From positions 32,020-96,019 of the forward strand of contig CAKTLJ010000005.1 of assembly GCA_934572535.1 (NCBI GenBank): DNA of 64,000 nt, given 5' to 3'. Source of the stretch: an uncultured Eubacteriales bacterium (GTDB taxonomy: Bacteria; Bacillota; Clostridia; Oscillospirales; Oscillospiraceae). The notes under the pieces are model-generated. The model searched no databases and was not told where the DNA came from. It saw only the letters and a program-made list of their open reading frames with translations. Positions 1-8,490 of this stretch are shown in pieces. The translations under genes and the position numbers were made by a program. Each line of letters begins with the position of its first letter. Positions within the stretch are counted from its first letter, which is position 1.

Positions 1-2
1 CC

Positions 3-389
3 GACGTTCTTCTGATCGAGGCTGACGGGGCCAAGCACAGGCCCTGCAAGCTCCCCGCGGACCACGAACCGGTCCTCCTTCCCCACACCGACACGGTCAT
101 CGCCGTTCTGGGGCTGGACGCCTTGGGGCAGCCCGTCGGCCAGGCCTGCTTCCGGCCCAACCTGGTCTGCGACTTTCTGGGCTGCGGCATGGACCACCGC
201 CTCACCCGCGAGGATTGCGCCAAGCTCCTCCTCTCTCCCCAGGGCTCCCGCAAAGGTGTGGGCCAGCGGGCGTACCGCATCGTTCTCAACAAGTGCGACG
301 GGGCAGGCCGATCCGCCGAGGGACACGCCCTCGCCGCCCTCTTGGAGGCCATGGGCCACACCCAGACCTACCTCACCCGATTTCGCTAG
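3..389 (+). CDS. yqeC: YqeC-family selenium-dependent Mo hydroxylase accessory protein (3' part)
   Basis: C-terminal 128 residues; the frame is open from the window edge, so the start lies upstream. The first visible residues, LIEADGAKHRP, match the conserved segment of the YqeC family, nucleotide-binding-like proteins found beside selenium-dependent molybdenum hydroxylases (xanthine dehydrogenase type). The family's P-loop would be in the missing N-terminal part. The exact reaction is not established. The next gene, yqeB, starts 17 bp downstream and a MocA-like nucleotidyltransferase follows, the usual set for maturation or insertion of the Se/Mo cofactor. Confidence 0.8.
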   Translation, partial: DVLLIEADGAKHRPCKLPADHEPVLLPHTDTVIAVLGLDALGQPVGQACFRPNLVCDFLGCGMDHRLTREDCAKLLLSPQGSRKGVGQRAYRIVLNKCDGAGRSAEGHALAALLEAMGHTQTYLTRFR

Positions 390-406
390 AAAGGACGATC
401 GACCCC

Positions 407-1210
407 ATGCAACCTCTCATTCTCGTTCGCGGCGGCGGCGACCTGGCCACCGGCGTCATCCACAGACTCCACAGCGCGGGCTTTCCCGTTCTCGCCCTGG
501 AGACCCCCCAGCCCGCCGCCATCCGCCGTCAGGTCGCCTTCAGCGAAGCGGTCTACCAGGGGACCGCCACCGTGGAGGGTGTGACCGCCCGCCTGATCCC
601 CGCGCTCTCCCACCTTTCCCGGACTCTGGCAGCCGGAGAAGTCCCCCTCCTCATCGACCCCGAGGGTTCCTCTATCCCCCGCATAAGGCCTGCCGTGGTG
701 GTGGACGCCATCCTGGCCAAGCGGAACCTGGGAACGCACCGGGGTATGGCCCCCCTCACCATCGCCCTGGGGCCGGGGTTCACGGCGGGGGACGATGTGG
801 ATTTCGTCATCGAGACCATGCGGGGGCACGATCTGGGGCGCATCCTGACCGCAGGCCCCGCCCAGCCCAACACCGGCGTCCCCGGTCTGGTGGGCGGTGT
901 CTCCGCAAAACGGGTCATCCACGCCGAACAGGCGGGGATCCTCCACGCCCGCCGGGCCATCGGCGACCGGGTGGAGCAGGGAGAGCCCATCGCGGTGATC
1001 TCCAACGCAGCGGGAGACTTCCCTGTCCCCGCCTCCATCTCCGGCCTGCTTCGGGACCTGATCCGGGACGGGTTCCCGGTGACCAAGGGACTCAAGATCG
1101 CCGACATCGACCCCCGCGCAGGCGAAGAGAAGAACTGCTTCACCATCTCCGACAAGGCCCGCTGCATCGCGGGCAGTGTGCTGGAGCTGGTCTGCCGCCA
1201 CACCCGATGA
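407..1210 (+). CDS. yqeB: YqeB-family selenium-dependent Mo hydroxylase system protein
   Basis: 267 residues. The N-terminus ILVRGGGDLATGVIHRL is the glycine-rich, Rossmann-like opening typical of YqeB (EF2563) proteins, which occur with selenium-dependent molybdenum hydroxylases. The ATG at 407 was chosen because AAGGA lies about 12 nt upstream; the frame extends further up but would run inside yqeC. Near the C-terminus, GDFPVPASISGLLRDL resembles the biotinyl/lipoyl-like segment seen in this family. Biochemical role unproven; thought to assist assembly of the labile selenium cofactor. It sits between yqeC and the MocA-like gene, presumably co-transcribed. Confidence 0.85.
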   Translation: MQPLILVRGGGDLATGVIHRLHSAGFPVLALETPQPAAIRRQVAFSEAVYQGTATVEGVTARLIPALSHLSRTLAAGEVPLLIDPEGSSIPRIRPAVVVDAILAKRNLGTHRGMAPLTIALGPGFTAGDDVDFVIETMRGHDLGRILTAGPAQPNTGVPGLVGGVSAKRVIHAEQAGILHARRAIGDRVEQGEPIAVISNAAGDFPVPASISGLLRDLIRDGFPVTKGLKIADIDPRAGEEKNCFTISDKARCIAGSVLELVCRHTR

Positions 1211-1228
1211 GCCAAAGGGAGGACAGAG

Positions 1229-1831
1229 ATGACATCGCAACCAGAAACCTGCCCCCTGTCCGCTGTGGTCATGGCCTCAGGGCACTCCACACGCTTTCAG
1301 GGAAATAAGCTCATCACCCCGGTAGACGGGGTCCCCATGATCCAGCGGCTCTTCCAGGCCCTTCCCCGCGCCCTCTTTCAGACCGTGGCCGTGGTGGCCC
1401 GAGAGGACCCCATTCTGGCGCTGGCCCAGGCCTTCCGCCTCACCCCGGTCCCCAACGATGACCGGAACAACGACACCGCCAAGACCATCCGCCTGGGGCT
1501 GACCCACATCCCGCCGGACAGCGCCGGCTGCATGTTCTTCGTGGGAGACCAGCCCTGGCTGCGGACGGAGACCATCCAGCTTCTCTGCCAGAGCTTTTTC
1601 GCCCAGCCGGACAGGATCCACCTTCCCGTCCACCAGGGCCAGCGGGGCAACCCGGTGATCTTCCCCGCCTGTCTCTTTGAAGAGTTGAAAAACCTCCCGC
1701 CCCATGGTCTGGGGAAGGCCGTCATCAAACGCCATCCCCAGCTTGTCATAGAGCGGGAGGTCGAGGCCCGGGATCTCCGGGACGTCGATCACATCTGGGA
1801 TTTGAACTGCAAAGGGGCCGTCTCGCTGTGA
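1229..1831 (+). CDS. mocA: MocA-like molybdopterin nucleotidyltransferase
   Basis: 200 residues. The N-terminal ASGHSTRFQGNKL is a variant of the GxGxSxRxGxxK nucleotide-binding loop of MobA-like NTP transferases. VGDQPWLRTETI fits the metal-binding (G/D)DxPxl region, and QRGNPVIFP is typical of MocA/YgfJ enzymes, which transfer CMP or GMP to molybdopterin. Context with yqeC-yqeB suggests a cytidylyltransferase dedicated to a Se/Mo hydroxylase. The stop codon lies inside the loop of a strong hairpin, so the operon ends here. The Ser/His change in the first loop motif is a tolerated family variant as far as I know. Confidence 0.8.
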   Translation: MTSQPETCPLSAVVMASGHSTRFQGNKLITPVDGVPMIQRLFQALPRALFQTVAVVAREDPILALAQAFRLTPVPNDDRNNDTAKTIRLGLTHIPPDSAGCMFFVGDQPWLRTETIQLLCQSFFAQPDRIHLPVHQGQRGNPVIFPACLFEELKNLPPHGLGKAVIKRHPQLVIEREVEARDLRDVDHIWDLNCKGAVSL

Positions 1832-1845
1832 GACGGCCCCTTTGG
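1811..1845 (+). terminator. Hairpin terminator after the Se/Mo cluster
   Basis: A 14-bp perfect stem (AAAGGGGCCGTCTC / GAGACGGCCCCTTT) around a 5-nt loop overlaps the stop codon of the MocA-like gene. Only a short T stretch follows, so termination efficiency is uncertain. The symmetric hairpin also faces the minus-strand tRNA gene and could act in both directions. Confidence 0.7.
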
Positions 1846-1867
1846 TGCAGATCGCGTTCAAACACGT

Positions 1868-1943
1868 TGGAGCTGGTGACGTGACTCGAACACGCGACCT
1901 TCTCATTACGAGTGAGATGCTCTACCAACTGAGCTACACCAGC
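1868..1943 (-). tRNA. tRNA-Thr (anticodon CGU)
   Basis: The reverse complement folds as a complete 76-nt tRNA: acceptor GCTGGTG/CACCAGC, D-arm GCTC..GAGC with TTGGTAG, anticodon stem TCTCA/TGAGA closing the loop CTCGTAA (anticodon CGT, reading ACG, threonine), and TTCGAGT in the T-loop. The discriminator base is T and the 3' CCA is encoded (TCCA at 1871-1868). An isolated gene. Confidence 0.95.
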
Positions 1944-2157
1944 TTATCCGTTTTTGCAAATCTGCGGATAATATTTTATCACAGAAACCCCCTGTTGTCA
2001 ACCCCTTCTCGCTATACATTGGGTATACCAGGGCGGAAGCCTTGCGCGACGGCCTCTCCGCCCCGATATTTTCCCCAGTATCGCGAGAATTCTACAAAGA
2101 GTTATGCACATTTTCCACCGAGTTTCCCACATTCAGTGGAAACTGCCGGTGCAAACA

Positions 2158-3177
2158 TCATCTCTCATAGCCCAGCGAGATATCCCGGTTGGCAAAGGCG
2201 TTCAGGTCCGTTCCGGCCCGGACACCGGCCAGATACTCGTAGTACCCCTGGCTGCCGATCATGGCGCCGTTGTCCCCGCAAAGCTTCAGCGGCGGAAGGT
2301 AGAGCTTGCAGCCCGCCTGCGCGCAGGCCTTCTCCAGATCCCCCCGGATGCGGGAGTTGGCGGCCACGCCGCCCACCACAGCCACCTTGCCGTAGCCCAG
2401 CTCTCGGGCGGCGGTCATGGTCCGGGGGACCAGCTCGTCGCTGACGGCGGCGGCGAAGGAGGCCGCCAGATCGGCCACGGGCAGCGCCTCTCCCTTCTGC
2501 TGGGCGTTGTGGATCAGGTTGAGCATGGCGGTCTTCAGCCCGGAGAAGGACATGTCCAGCGGGGCATCCTGGACGTGGACCTTGGGCAGGACAAAGGCCT
2601 TGTCGTCCCCGCCCTGCGCGGCCCGGTCCAGAGGACCGCCGCCGGGATACCCCAAGCCCATGACCCGGGCGATCTTGTCAAAGCACTCCCCGGCGGCGTC
2701 GTCCCGGGTGGCGCCCAAGATCTCCATGTCGGTGTAGCCCTTCACGTCCACGATGAGGGAGGTGCCGCCGGAAACGCACAGACACACGAAGGGCGGCTCC
2801 AGGTCGGGGTGGGCGATGTAGTTGGCGGCGATGTGGCCCCGGACGTGGTGGACGGGGATCAGGGGGACCCCCAGGGCGTAGGCCACGGACTTGGCAAAAT
2901 TCACCCCCACCAGCACCGCGCCGATGAGGCCGGGGGCATAGGTCACCGCCACGGCGTCAATGTCCTCCCGGCCCAGGCCCGCCCGGGCCAGCGCCTCGTC
3001 GGCCAGGCCGGAGATCACCTCGATGTGCTTCCGGGAGGCCAGCTCGGGCACCACGCCGCCGTAAATTTTGTGCATCTCCACCGAGGAGGCGATACAGTCG
3101 GCCAGGACCTCCCGGCCGTCCTTCACCAGCGCCACTGCCGTCTCGTCGCAGGAGGATTCCACTGCAAGAATGATCAT
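2158..3177 (-). CDS. tsaD: tRNA N6-adenosine threonylcarbamoyltransferase TsaD
   Basis: 339 residues, normal length. TsaD transfers the threonylcarbamoyl group from TC-AMP to A37 of ANN-decoding tRNAs, working with TsaB and TsaE. Seen: N-terminal ILAVESSCDET; MHKIYGGVVPELASRKH, which holds the H-x3-H metal-binding histidines (HVRGH is the second conserved element); YVLCVSGGTS-like FVCLCVSGGTSLI; and DDAAGECFDKIARVMGLGYPGG. The start overlaps the upstream GNAT gene by 4 nt (ATGA). It is the last gene of the polA-rimI-GNAT-tsaD minus-strand operon; rimI and tsaD adjacency is common in Firmicutes. Confidence 0.97.
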   Translation of the reverse strand: MIILAVESSCDETAVALVKDGREVLADCIASSVEMHKIYGGVVPELASRKHIEVISGLADEALARAGLGREDIDAVAVTYAPGLIGAVLVGVNFAKSVAYALGVPLIPVHHVRGHIAANYIAHPDLEPPFVCLCVSGGTSLIVDVKGYTDMEILGATRDDAAGECFDKIARVMGLGYPGGGPLDRAAQGGDDKAFVLPKVHVQDAPLDMSFSGLKTAMLNLIHNAQQKGEALPVADLAASFAAAVSDELVPRTMTAARELGYGKVAVVGGVAANSRIRGDLEKACAQAGCKLYLPPLKLCGDNGAMIGSQGYYEYLAGVRAGTDLNAFANRDISLGYER

Positions 3178-3821
3178 AGGGTTTCTTCCTTTCTCTCTTC
3201 CAACCCAGGAAGGGTGGTCTGCTCCGCCCAGGACTCCGGCGGCTGGAGGGGGTTCTCCGGATCTCGGGGGATCTGGATGTAGCGGTCATAGGCCCACTGG
3301 GAAAACTGGCGGCGGTACAGGGCCTTGTGGGCCTCCATCGTCCCCGCCGGGGTCCCTTTCCCGTTGGGGGAGCACAGGCAGACTGCGTAGTGGACTCCAA
3401 AGAGAACGCAGTCATAGTCCAAAAAGACATAGCCGTTCCGGCGATAGAAGTCCATCCGCCGCTTCCGCAGGGCGTCGTGCGCTCCGCCATCGGGGGCTTC
3501 GGACTCGACGATGATGCCGTCCATATCCCGGAAGCGCGCTTTGAGCCGCTGTAAGATCTGTCCGCCCAGGCCGCCGTTTCGGCGGCTGGCGGTGACGCCC
3601 AGGTAGTCGATGAGGACATACCTTCCCCCCGGGCTCTCCCACAGGACGGCGTAGCCCAGCAGCTCGTCCCCCTCCCAGGCCCCCACGGGATGATACAGCC
3701 CCGATCGGTACAGGGCCTCCATGGCGGCGTAGGGCTTGAGCTCCTCGGCGGGAAAGGCCTCCTTCAGCTCCCGGTCGTGGAGCCATTTCAGCTCCTCTAC
3801 GTTTAATTCCCGAAGCGTCAT
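3174..3821 (-). CDS. GNAT family N-acetyltransferase
   Basis: 215 residues. The core is a GNAT fold: YAVLWESPGGRYVLIDYLGVTASRRNGGLGGQILQRL includes the beta4 strand and the acetyl-CoA pyrophosphate loop (here R-x-N-G-G-L-G, a variant of Q/RxxGxG/A). The C-terminal half, with YRRNGYVFLDYDCVLFGVHY, resembles GNATs that sit beside rimI in clostridia. Substrate unknown. It overlaps tsaD and rimI by 4 nt each, so the three are translationally coupled. Confidence 0.85.
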   Translation of the reverse strand: MTLRELNVEELKWLHDRELKEAFPAEELKPYAAMEALYRSGLYHPVGAWEGDELLGYAVLWESPGGRYVLIDYLGVTASRRNGGLGGQILQRLKARFRDMDGIIVESEAPDGGAHDALRKRRMDFYRRNGYVFLDYDCVLFGVHYAVCLCSPNGKGTPAGTMEAHKALYRRQFSQWAYDRYIQIPRDPENPLQPPESWAEQTTLPGLEERKEETL

Positions 3822-4264
3822 CGCGGAAACGTCCGGGTCAGCAGGAGGGCATCCTCCTTGGGGTCGTCATAGTAGCCCTTCCGGCGTCCGGCCTCCTGGA
3901 AGCCGTGCTTTTCATAGAGGGCCACGGCGGCGGTGTTGGAGGGGCGGACCTCCAGGGTCAGGAAGGCCAGCTTACTCTGGCCGAACCGGACGAACACGTC
4001 CAGCAGCCGGTCGGCGATCCCCATCCGTCGGCAGGAGGGGCGGACGGCCACGTTGTCGATGTAGCCCTCGTCCAGGACCACGTGGAGGCCAGCGTAGCCC
4101 AGGACGGAGCCGTCCTCCCCTTCCGCCACGATGAAGGAGGCCGTGTCGTTATACAATTCTTCTTCCAGCATGGCCTCGTTCCAGGGCGCGGAGAAGCACA
4201 TCCGCTCCAGCTCCGCCACCCCGGCCAGGTGGGAACGGTCCATGGGGACCAGTTTGTAATGCAT
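3818..4264 (-). CDS. rimI: Ribosomal protein S18-alanine N-acetyltransferase RimI
   Basis: 148 residues, the normal RimI length. The ATG at 4264 follows AGGAGAAC; the frame stays open upstream but that part would overlap polA and has no family match. Motifs: VAELERMCFSAPWNEAMLEEEL (RimI N-terminus), YIDNVAVRPSCRRMGIADRLL with the RxxGxA acetyl-CoA loop, and LTLEVRPSNTAAVALYEKHGFQEAGRRKGYY. RimI acetylates the N-terminal alanine of S18; other GNAT substrates cannot be excluded. Confidence 0.92.
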   Translation of the reverse strand: MHYKLVPMDRSHLAGVAELERMCFSAPWNEAMLEEELYNDTASFIVAEGEDGSVLGYAGLHVVLDEGYIDNVAVRPSCRRMGIADRLLDVFVRFGQSKLAFLTLEVRPSNTAAVALYEKHGFQEAGRRKGYYDDPKEDALLLTRTFPR

Positions 4265-4287
4265 GGTAGTTCTCCTTTCGGCTTGGC

Positions 4288-6942
4288 TCAGCCCTTGGCC
4301 TCCGCCCAGCTTCGTCCGGCGCCCGCGTCGGTGACGAGGGGGACCGAGAAGTGCCCGGCGGCCTCCATCTCCTCGCAGAGCAGCGCTTTCACGGTCTCCT
4401 GCTCCTCCTCGGGGCACTCCACGATGAGTTCGTCGTGGACCTGGAGGATGAGCCTGGCTCGAAGTCCCTCGGCCTTCAGGCGGTTCGACACCCGGATCAT
4501 GGCCAGCTTCATCACATCGGCGGCGGTGCCCTGAATGGGCATGTTCAGTGCCACCCGCTCGCCAAAGGAGCGGAGGTTGTAGTTGGAAGACCGCAGCTCC
4601 GGCAGCCAGCGGCGGCGGCCCATGAGGGTGGAGACGTATCCGTCCTCCTTACCCTTCTTCTTGATGTTGTACATATATTCCCGGACCCCGGCAAAGGTGG
4701 CCAGGTAGCACTCCATATACTCCCGGGCCTCCTTCTGGCTGACCCCGATGTCCTGGGCCAGGGAGAAGCCGGAGATGCCGTAGACGATGCCAAAGTTCAC
4801 TGCCTTGGCCCGGCGGCGCAACTCGGGAGAGACCGCCTCCACAGGGACTCCAAAGACCTGAGAGGCCGTCCGGGTGTGGATGTCCTCCCCGGAGAGGAAG
4901 CTGTCGATCATGTTCTGATCCCCCGCCATGTGGGCCAGGAGGCGCAGTTCGATCTGGGAGTAGTCCGCGTCCACCAGCACCCAGCCGTCCGGGGCGATGA
5001 ACATGTTCCGGATCTGAGCGCCCAGCTCTGTGCGGACCGGGATATTCTGGAGGTTCGGCTCCGTGGAGGACAGGCGGCCCGTGGCGGTCACGGTGTTCTG
5101 GAAGCAGGTGTGGATGCGGCCGTCGGAAGCAATGACCTTGGACAGGCCCTCCACATAGGTGGAGTTCAGCTTGGTCAGCTGGCGGTACTCCAGGATGTTG
5201 TCGATGATGGGGTGGGCCGGGCGGAGCTTTTCCAGCACCTCTGCGCTGGTGGAGTAGCCGGTCTTGGTCTTCTTCACCGGCGGCAGGCCCATCACCTCAA
5301 AGAGGATGTGGCCCAGCTGCTGGGTCGAGTTCAGGTTGAACTCCTCCCCGGCCTGGCGGAAGATCTCCGCCTGGAGGGCGGCAATGCCGGTCTTTAAGAC
5401 CTCCCCGAACTGGGTCAGGGCCTGGTCGTCCACCAGCATCCCCGCCACCTCCATCTCGGCCAGCACGGGGCAGAGGGGCAGCTCGATCTCCTGGTAGACC
5501 CGCGTCAGGTCCAGCTCCTCCAGCTTGGGCGGCAGGACCTCGTAGAGCGCCAGGATGAGGGCGGCGTGGCTGGCCATGGCGCCATATGCCTGGGCGGTGG
5601 TCTCCTCGTCCTTCCAAGCCTTGGAGCTCAGATAGTCCTTGGCCGACGGGAAGCTCTCGGCGAAATACTGGGCCCCCACCTTGTCCAGGTCATAGCTGCC
5701 GTCCGTGGGCGAGAGCAGGTAGGCGGCGATGGCCGCGTCGAAGAGAAACCCTTCGGCCCGATAGCCCCGCCGCAGGGTCTGCGTCATCACGTCCTTGGTG
5801 TTATAGCCCAGCTTTTGGATGCCAGGGCCAAAGAATCCCTTCAAAAATGCCTCGTAGTCCGGGGTCTTATCCTGGAAGAACAGCCCGGCCTTCTCGCCGG
5901 TTTCTCCCCAGCAGACCGCCAGACCGGCCAGGTCGGGCAGGGCGAGCACGGAGACCGTCTGGCCCTGCCAGAGGTCCAGCAGCTCCCGGGTCCGGGCCGC
6001 CTCGGTGACCAGCTCCATGTCGCAGCTTCCCTCGCAGTGGGCGCACGGCTCCTTGGGGCCTTGGGCGGCGTCCAGACCCATCTGAGCGATGAGCTTGTAG
6101 AACTCCAGCTCCTGGAAGAGCTCCCGCAGGAGCGTGGCGTTGGCGGGCTTTTTCAGCGTCTCCTCCGGCGCAAAATCCATGGGCGCGTCGCAGTGGATGG
6201 TGCAGAGCGCGAAGGACTGGAAGGCGCTCTCCCGGCCCTCGGTGAGCTTCTTCTTCACGCCGGGCTTGGCGTTGAGGGTCTCCGCGTCCAGCCGCCGATA
6301 GATCTCCTCCAGGGTCCCGTTCTCGTGGAGGAGGGCCATGGCGGTCTTCTCCCCCACCCCGGGAACGCCGGGGATGTTGTCCGAGGCGTCTCCCATGAGG
6401 GCTTTGAGGTCCACCATCTGGGGGGCGTCAAAGCCGTAGGTCTCCCGGAAGGCGCCGGGGTCCATCTCCTTCGTGGTGGTCTTTCCCATGCGGCTGGTGA
6501 CCAGCTCGATATAGGTGTGGTCAGTGACCAGCTGGAGGGAGTCCTTGTCCCCGGTGGCCACCCGGCAGTCCCAGCCGACGGCCTCGCATTTCCGGGAAAT
6601 GGTGCCGATGAGGTCATCGGCCTCCCACCCGGCCAGCTCGTACTGAGGGATGTTCATGGCGTCCAGGACCTGCTTCAGCACGGGCATCTGGACGGCCAGC
6701 TCCTCAGGCATCCCCTTGCGCTGGGCCTTGTAGCCCTCGTAGGCCAGGTGGCGGAAGGTGGGTTCCTTCCGGTCAAAGGTCACGCACAGGCCGTCGGGGT
6801 CCACCTCCTCCTCCATGCGGCGGAGGATATTCAAAAAGCCAAAGATGGCGTGGGTGGGAAACCCCTTCTGGTTGCTCAGAGGGTGCATCCCGAAAAAGGC
6901 ACGGTTGACGATGGAGTTTCCGTCGATCACCAGCAGCTTCAT
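4288..6942 (-). CDS. polA: DNA polymerase I
   Basis: 884 residues. Start at MKLLVIDGNSIVNRAFF (ATG 6942, preceded by AAGGAAG); a longer in-frame reading toward 7920 runs through the divergent promoter and is not genic. Domains: 5'-3' flap exonuclease about 1-290 (LIDGNS, DKDSLQL, GDASDNIPGVPGVGEKTA), degenerate 3'-5' exonuclease about 300-480, polymerase about 500-884 with motif A VDADYSQIELR, motif B RRRAKAVNFGIVYGIS and motif C LQVHDELIVE. The DxE metal-binding motif of the proofreading domain is absent, so proofreading is probably lost, as in many Firmicutes. First gene of the operon with rimI, GNAT and tsaD; it has its own promoter. Confidence 0.97.
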   Translation of the reverse strand: MKLLVIDGNSIVNRAFFGMHPLSNQKGFPTHAIFGFLNILRRMEEEVDPDGLCVTFDRKEPTFRHLAYEGYKAQRKGMPEELAVQMPVLKQVLDAMNIPQYELAGWEADDLIGTISRKCEAVGWDCRVATGDKDSLQLVTDHTYIELVTSRMGKTTTKEMDPGAFRETYGFDAPQMVDLKALMGDASDNIPGVPGVGEKTAMALLHENGTLEEIYRRLDAETLNAKPGVKKKLTEGRESAFQSFALCTIHCDAPMDFAPEETLKKPANATLLRELFQELEFYKLIAQMGLDAAQGPKEPCAHCEGSCDMELVTEAARTRELLDLWQGQTVSVLALPDLAGLAVCWGETGEKAGLFFQDKTPDYEAFLKGFFGPGIQKLGYNTKDVMTQTLRRGYRAEGFLFDAAIAAYLLSPTDGSYDLDKVGAQYFAESFPSAKDYLSSKAWKDEETTAQAYGAMASHAALILALYEVLPPKLEELDLTRVYQEIELPLCPVLAEMEVAGMLVDDQALTQFGEVLKTGIAALQAEIFRQAGEEFNLNSTQQLGHILFEVMGLPPVKKTKTGYSTSAEVLEKLRPAHPIIDNILEYRQLTKLNSTYVEGLSKVIASDGRIHTCFQNTVTATGRLSSTEPNLQNIPVRTELGAQIRNMFIAPDGWVLVDADYSQIELRLLAHMAGDQNMIDSFLSGEDIHTRTASQVFGVPVEAVSPELRRRAKAVNFGIVYGISGFSLAQDIGVSQKEAREYMECYLATFAGVREYMYNIKKKGKEDGYVSTLMGRRRWLPELRSSNYNLRSFGERVALNMPIQGTAADVMKLAMIRVSNRLKAEGLRARLILQVHDELIVECPEEEQETVKALLCEEMEAAGHFSVPLVTDAGAGRSWAEAKG

Positions 6943-6996
6943 TGCTTCACTTCCTTTGCCGCGGGGTCCAGCCCCGCTCAGGTAACATAATAGGAT

Positions 6997-7025
6997 ATTG
7001 TAGCAAGATTTGAAGAGAAAATCAA
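6997..7025 (-). promoter_or_regulatory. polA operon promoter
   Basis: On the minus strand, TTGATT (7025-7020), a 17-nt spacer and TACAAT (7002-6997) form a sigma-A-type promoter. It gives a leader of about 50 nt before the polA ATG. That leader holds a short GC hairpin (about 6959-6977). Confidence 0.7.
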
Positions 7026-7039
7026 TTCTCCCGCAAGAA

Positions 7040-7068
7040 TTGACAAGGTGTGCCCTATCCTTTATATT
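7040..7068 (+). promoter_or_regulatory. Promoter of the DUF4234 membrane protein gene
   Basis: TTGACA (7040-7045), 17-nt spacer, TATATT (7063-7068): close to the sigma-A consensus. It is divergent from and about 15 bp away from the polA promoter. Confidence 0.8.
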
Positions 7069-7101
7069 AAGTGTATCCAAACTGTGAAAGGATCTGTCGT
7101 T

Positions 7102-8229
7102 ATGCAGCAGCGCTCCCTTGCTCCCATCCCTCTGGCCACGGCCATTCTGACAGCGTTGAACGCCCTGTGGTGTCTCTTCCGCCTGTTCGGCGACCTGAAC
7201 TATCTCCCAGCCTCCCTGATCTTCCTCTCTCTGCTGGGCTTCGGCGTGTACGGCTTTTTCGCCGTCGTCCTCTTTTTCCGCCGCCGGGACATCATGCTCC
7301 CCATCGCGGCAGCCGCCCTGTGCCTGCTGAACCTGGCGAGCCTGCCCCGAAGCTTTCTGAGCGTGTGGAGCTTCCTGGGCTGTATCCTGTTTCTGGCGGC
7401 CTCTCTGGGCCTGCTGATCTGGGCGGGCTGCGCCGTGCTGGACCCCCTCTTGGAGCACCAGCCCCTGACCGAAAAGCTCTGGTTCCTGCCCGGCCTGGCC
7501 GCCGCCCTCGGGGCCTTCCTCTCCATCTCCGCCGAGCCCTATCTGGGCAGCCTGCTGAGAAACCTCTTCGCCATCGCGGTGTACTTCCTGCTCTCCCTCA
7601 CCCTCGTCTTCCCGGATGGAAACCCCGCGCGGCCCTTCTCCGACCCCCTCCCCCCTGTGGAGACCCCCTATGACGGGCCCGAAGACTTTGATCTGCCCCA
7701 GGAGGACTACCCGGACCTGGACGATACCATGCCGCTCTTCCCGCCGCGGGACGGCTACTGCGACATGCTCAAGCATGTCCTGCTGCTGATCTTCACCTTC
7801 GGCGTGTGGTTCTTCATCTGGATCTACCGCGCCACCGGGTATCTCAACCAGGTGGAGGAAGCGCCGTTCCGGACCCCCACCAACCAGCTTCTGCTGTGCC
7901 TCTTCGTCCCCTTCTACCACATTTATTGGGTCTACCAGAGCGCCCGGCGGCTGGACCGCCTGGCCAACAGCCAGGGCGTTGCCTCGGACCTGCGGGTCGT
8001 CTGCCTGGTGCTGGCCTTCTTCGTGCCCATCCTGCCCCCGGTCCTCATGCAGGATAAGATGAACCGACTTTCCGGCCGGGAAGACGCCCCCGCGGGCCGT
8101 CCCTATGTCTCGCCTGTCAACGACGAGGTCCTGGCCGTCCGCCTGCGGACCTACAAATCCCTGCTGGATGACGGTCTTATCACCCAGGAGGACTACGACG
8201 CCAAGAAAAAACAGATCCTGGGACTGTGA
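7102..8229 (+). CDS. DUF4234/SHOCT-domain membrane protein
   Basis: 375 residues, function unknown. The ATG at 7102 follows GAAAGGAT at suitable spacing. The N-terminal half contains about five hydrophobic helices (residues roughly 10-185), then an acidic linker rich in Asp/Pro (about 190-220). A DUF4234-like domain follows (MLKHVLLLIFTFGVWFFIWI ... YHIYWVYQSARRLDRLA), with further helices. The C-terminus LLDDGLITQEDYDAKKKQIL is a classic SHOCT short C-terminal domain, usually an oligomerisation element. Monocistronic: its own promoter and a strong terminator. Confidence 0.75.
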   Translation: MQQRSLAPIPLATAILTALNALWCLFRLFGDLNYLPASLIFLSLLGFGVYGFFAVVLFFRRRDIMLPIAAAALCLLNLASLPRSFLSVWSFLGCILFLAASLGLLIWAGCAVLDPLLEHQPLTEKLWFLPGLAAALGAFLSISAEPYLGSLLRNLFAIAVYFLLSLTLVFPDGNPARPFSDPLPPVETPYDGPEDFDLPQEDYPDLDDTMPLFPPRDGYCDMLKHVLLLIFTFGVWFFIWIYRATGYLNQVEEAPFRTPTNQLLLCLFVPFYHIYWVYQSARRLDRLANSQGVASDLRVVCLVLAFFVPILPPVLMQDKMNRLSGREDAPAGRPYVSPVNDEVLAVRLRTYKSLLDDGLITQEDYDAKKKQILGL

Positions 8230-8240
8230 TCCCAGCCCGC

Positions 8241-8282
8241 AAGGAAGGAAGCCGGCTCTCCCGCTTCCTTCCTTCTTTTTTT
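8241..8282 (+). terminator. Rho-independent terminator
   Basis: The stem AAGGAAGGAAGC / GCTTCCTTCCTT with loop CGGCTCTCCC is followed by CTTTTTTTC, 11 nt after the DUF4234 stop codon. Confidence 0.9.
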
Positions 8283-8438
8283 CATATACTCGGACGATCC
8301 CTGTCGCTTCCGCTGATTTTCTTGATATAAACTATGTGACGGCCGATAGAAAAAGTATTTTTGTATATTTTTTTACATTCTTTATTGTTTCCTCAAGAAC
8401 GTCAACATTTTGGGCATATAATCCTTGATTTATCCTCG

Positions 8439-8456
8439 TTTCTACTGGTTTTTACG
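8439..8456 (+). repeat. 18-bp motif shared by both hydrogenase promoters (copy 1)
   Basis: TTTCTACTGGTTTTTACG lies 35 bp upstream of the -35 box of hydrogenase cluster 1. A copy with a single mismatch lies upstream of cluster 2 at 27231-27248. A candidate activator site; the factor is unknown. Confidence 0.5.
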
Positions 8457-8490
8457 TAGTTTTTTGTACGTTTTCCCCCTCCCCCCTTGA

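Noticed and set aside
1868-1943. tRNA-Thr as an integration site of a mobile element
   Set aside because: No integrase gene, direct repeat of the tRNA 3' end or foreign-looking DNA nearby.
6943-7920. N-terminal extension of polA by over 300 codons
   Set aside because: It crosses the divergent promoter region and lies opposite the DUF4234 gene; the family start MKLLVIDGNS with a ribosome binding site is at 6942.
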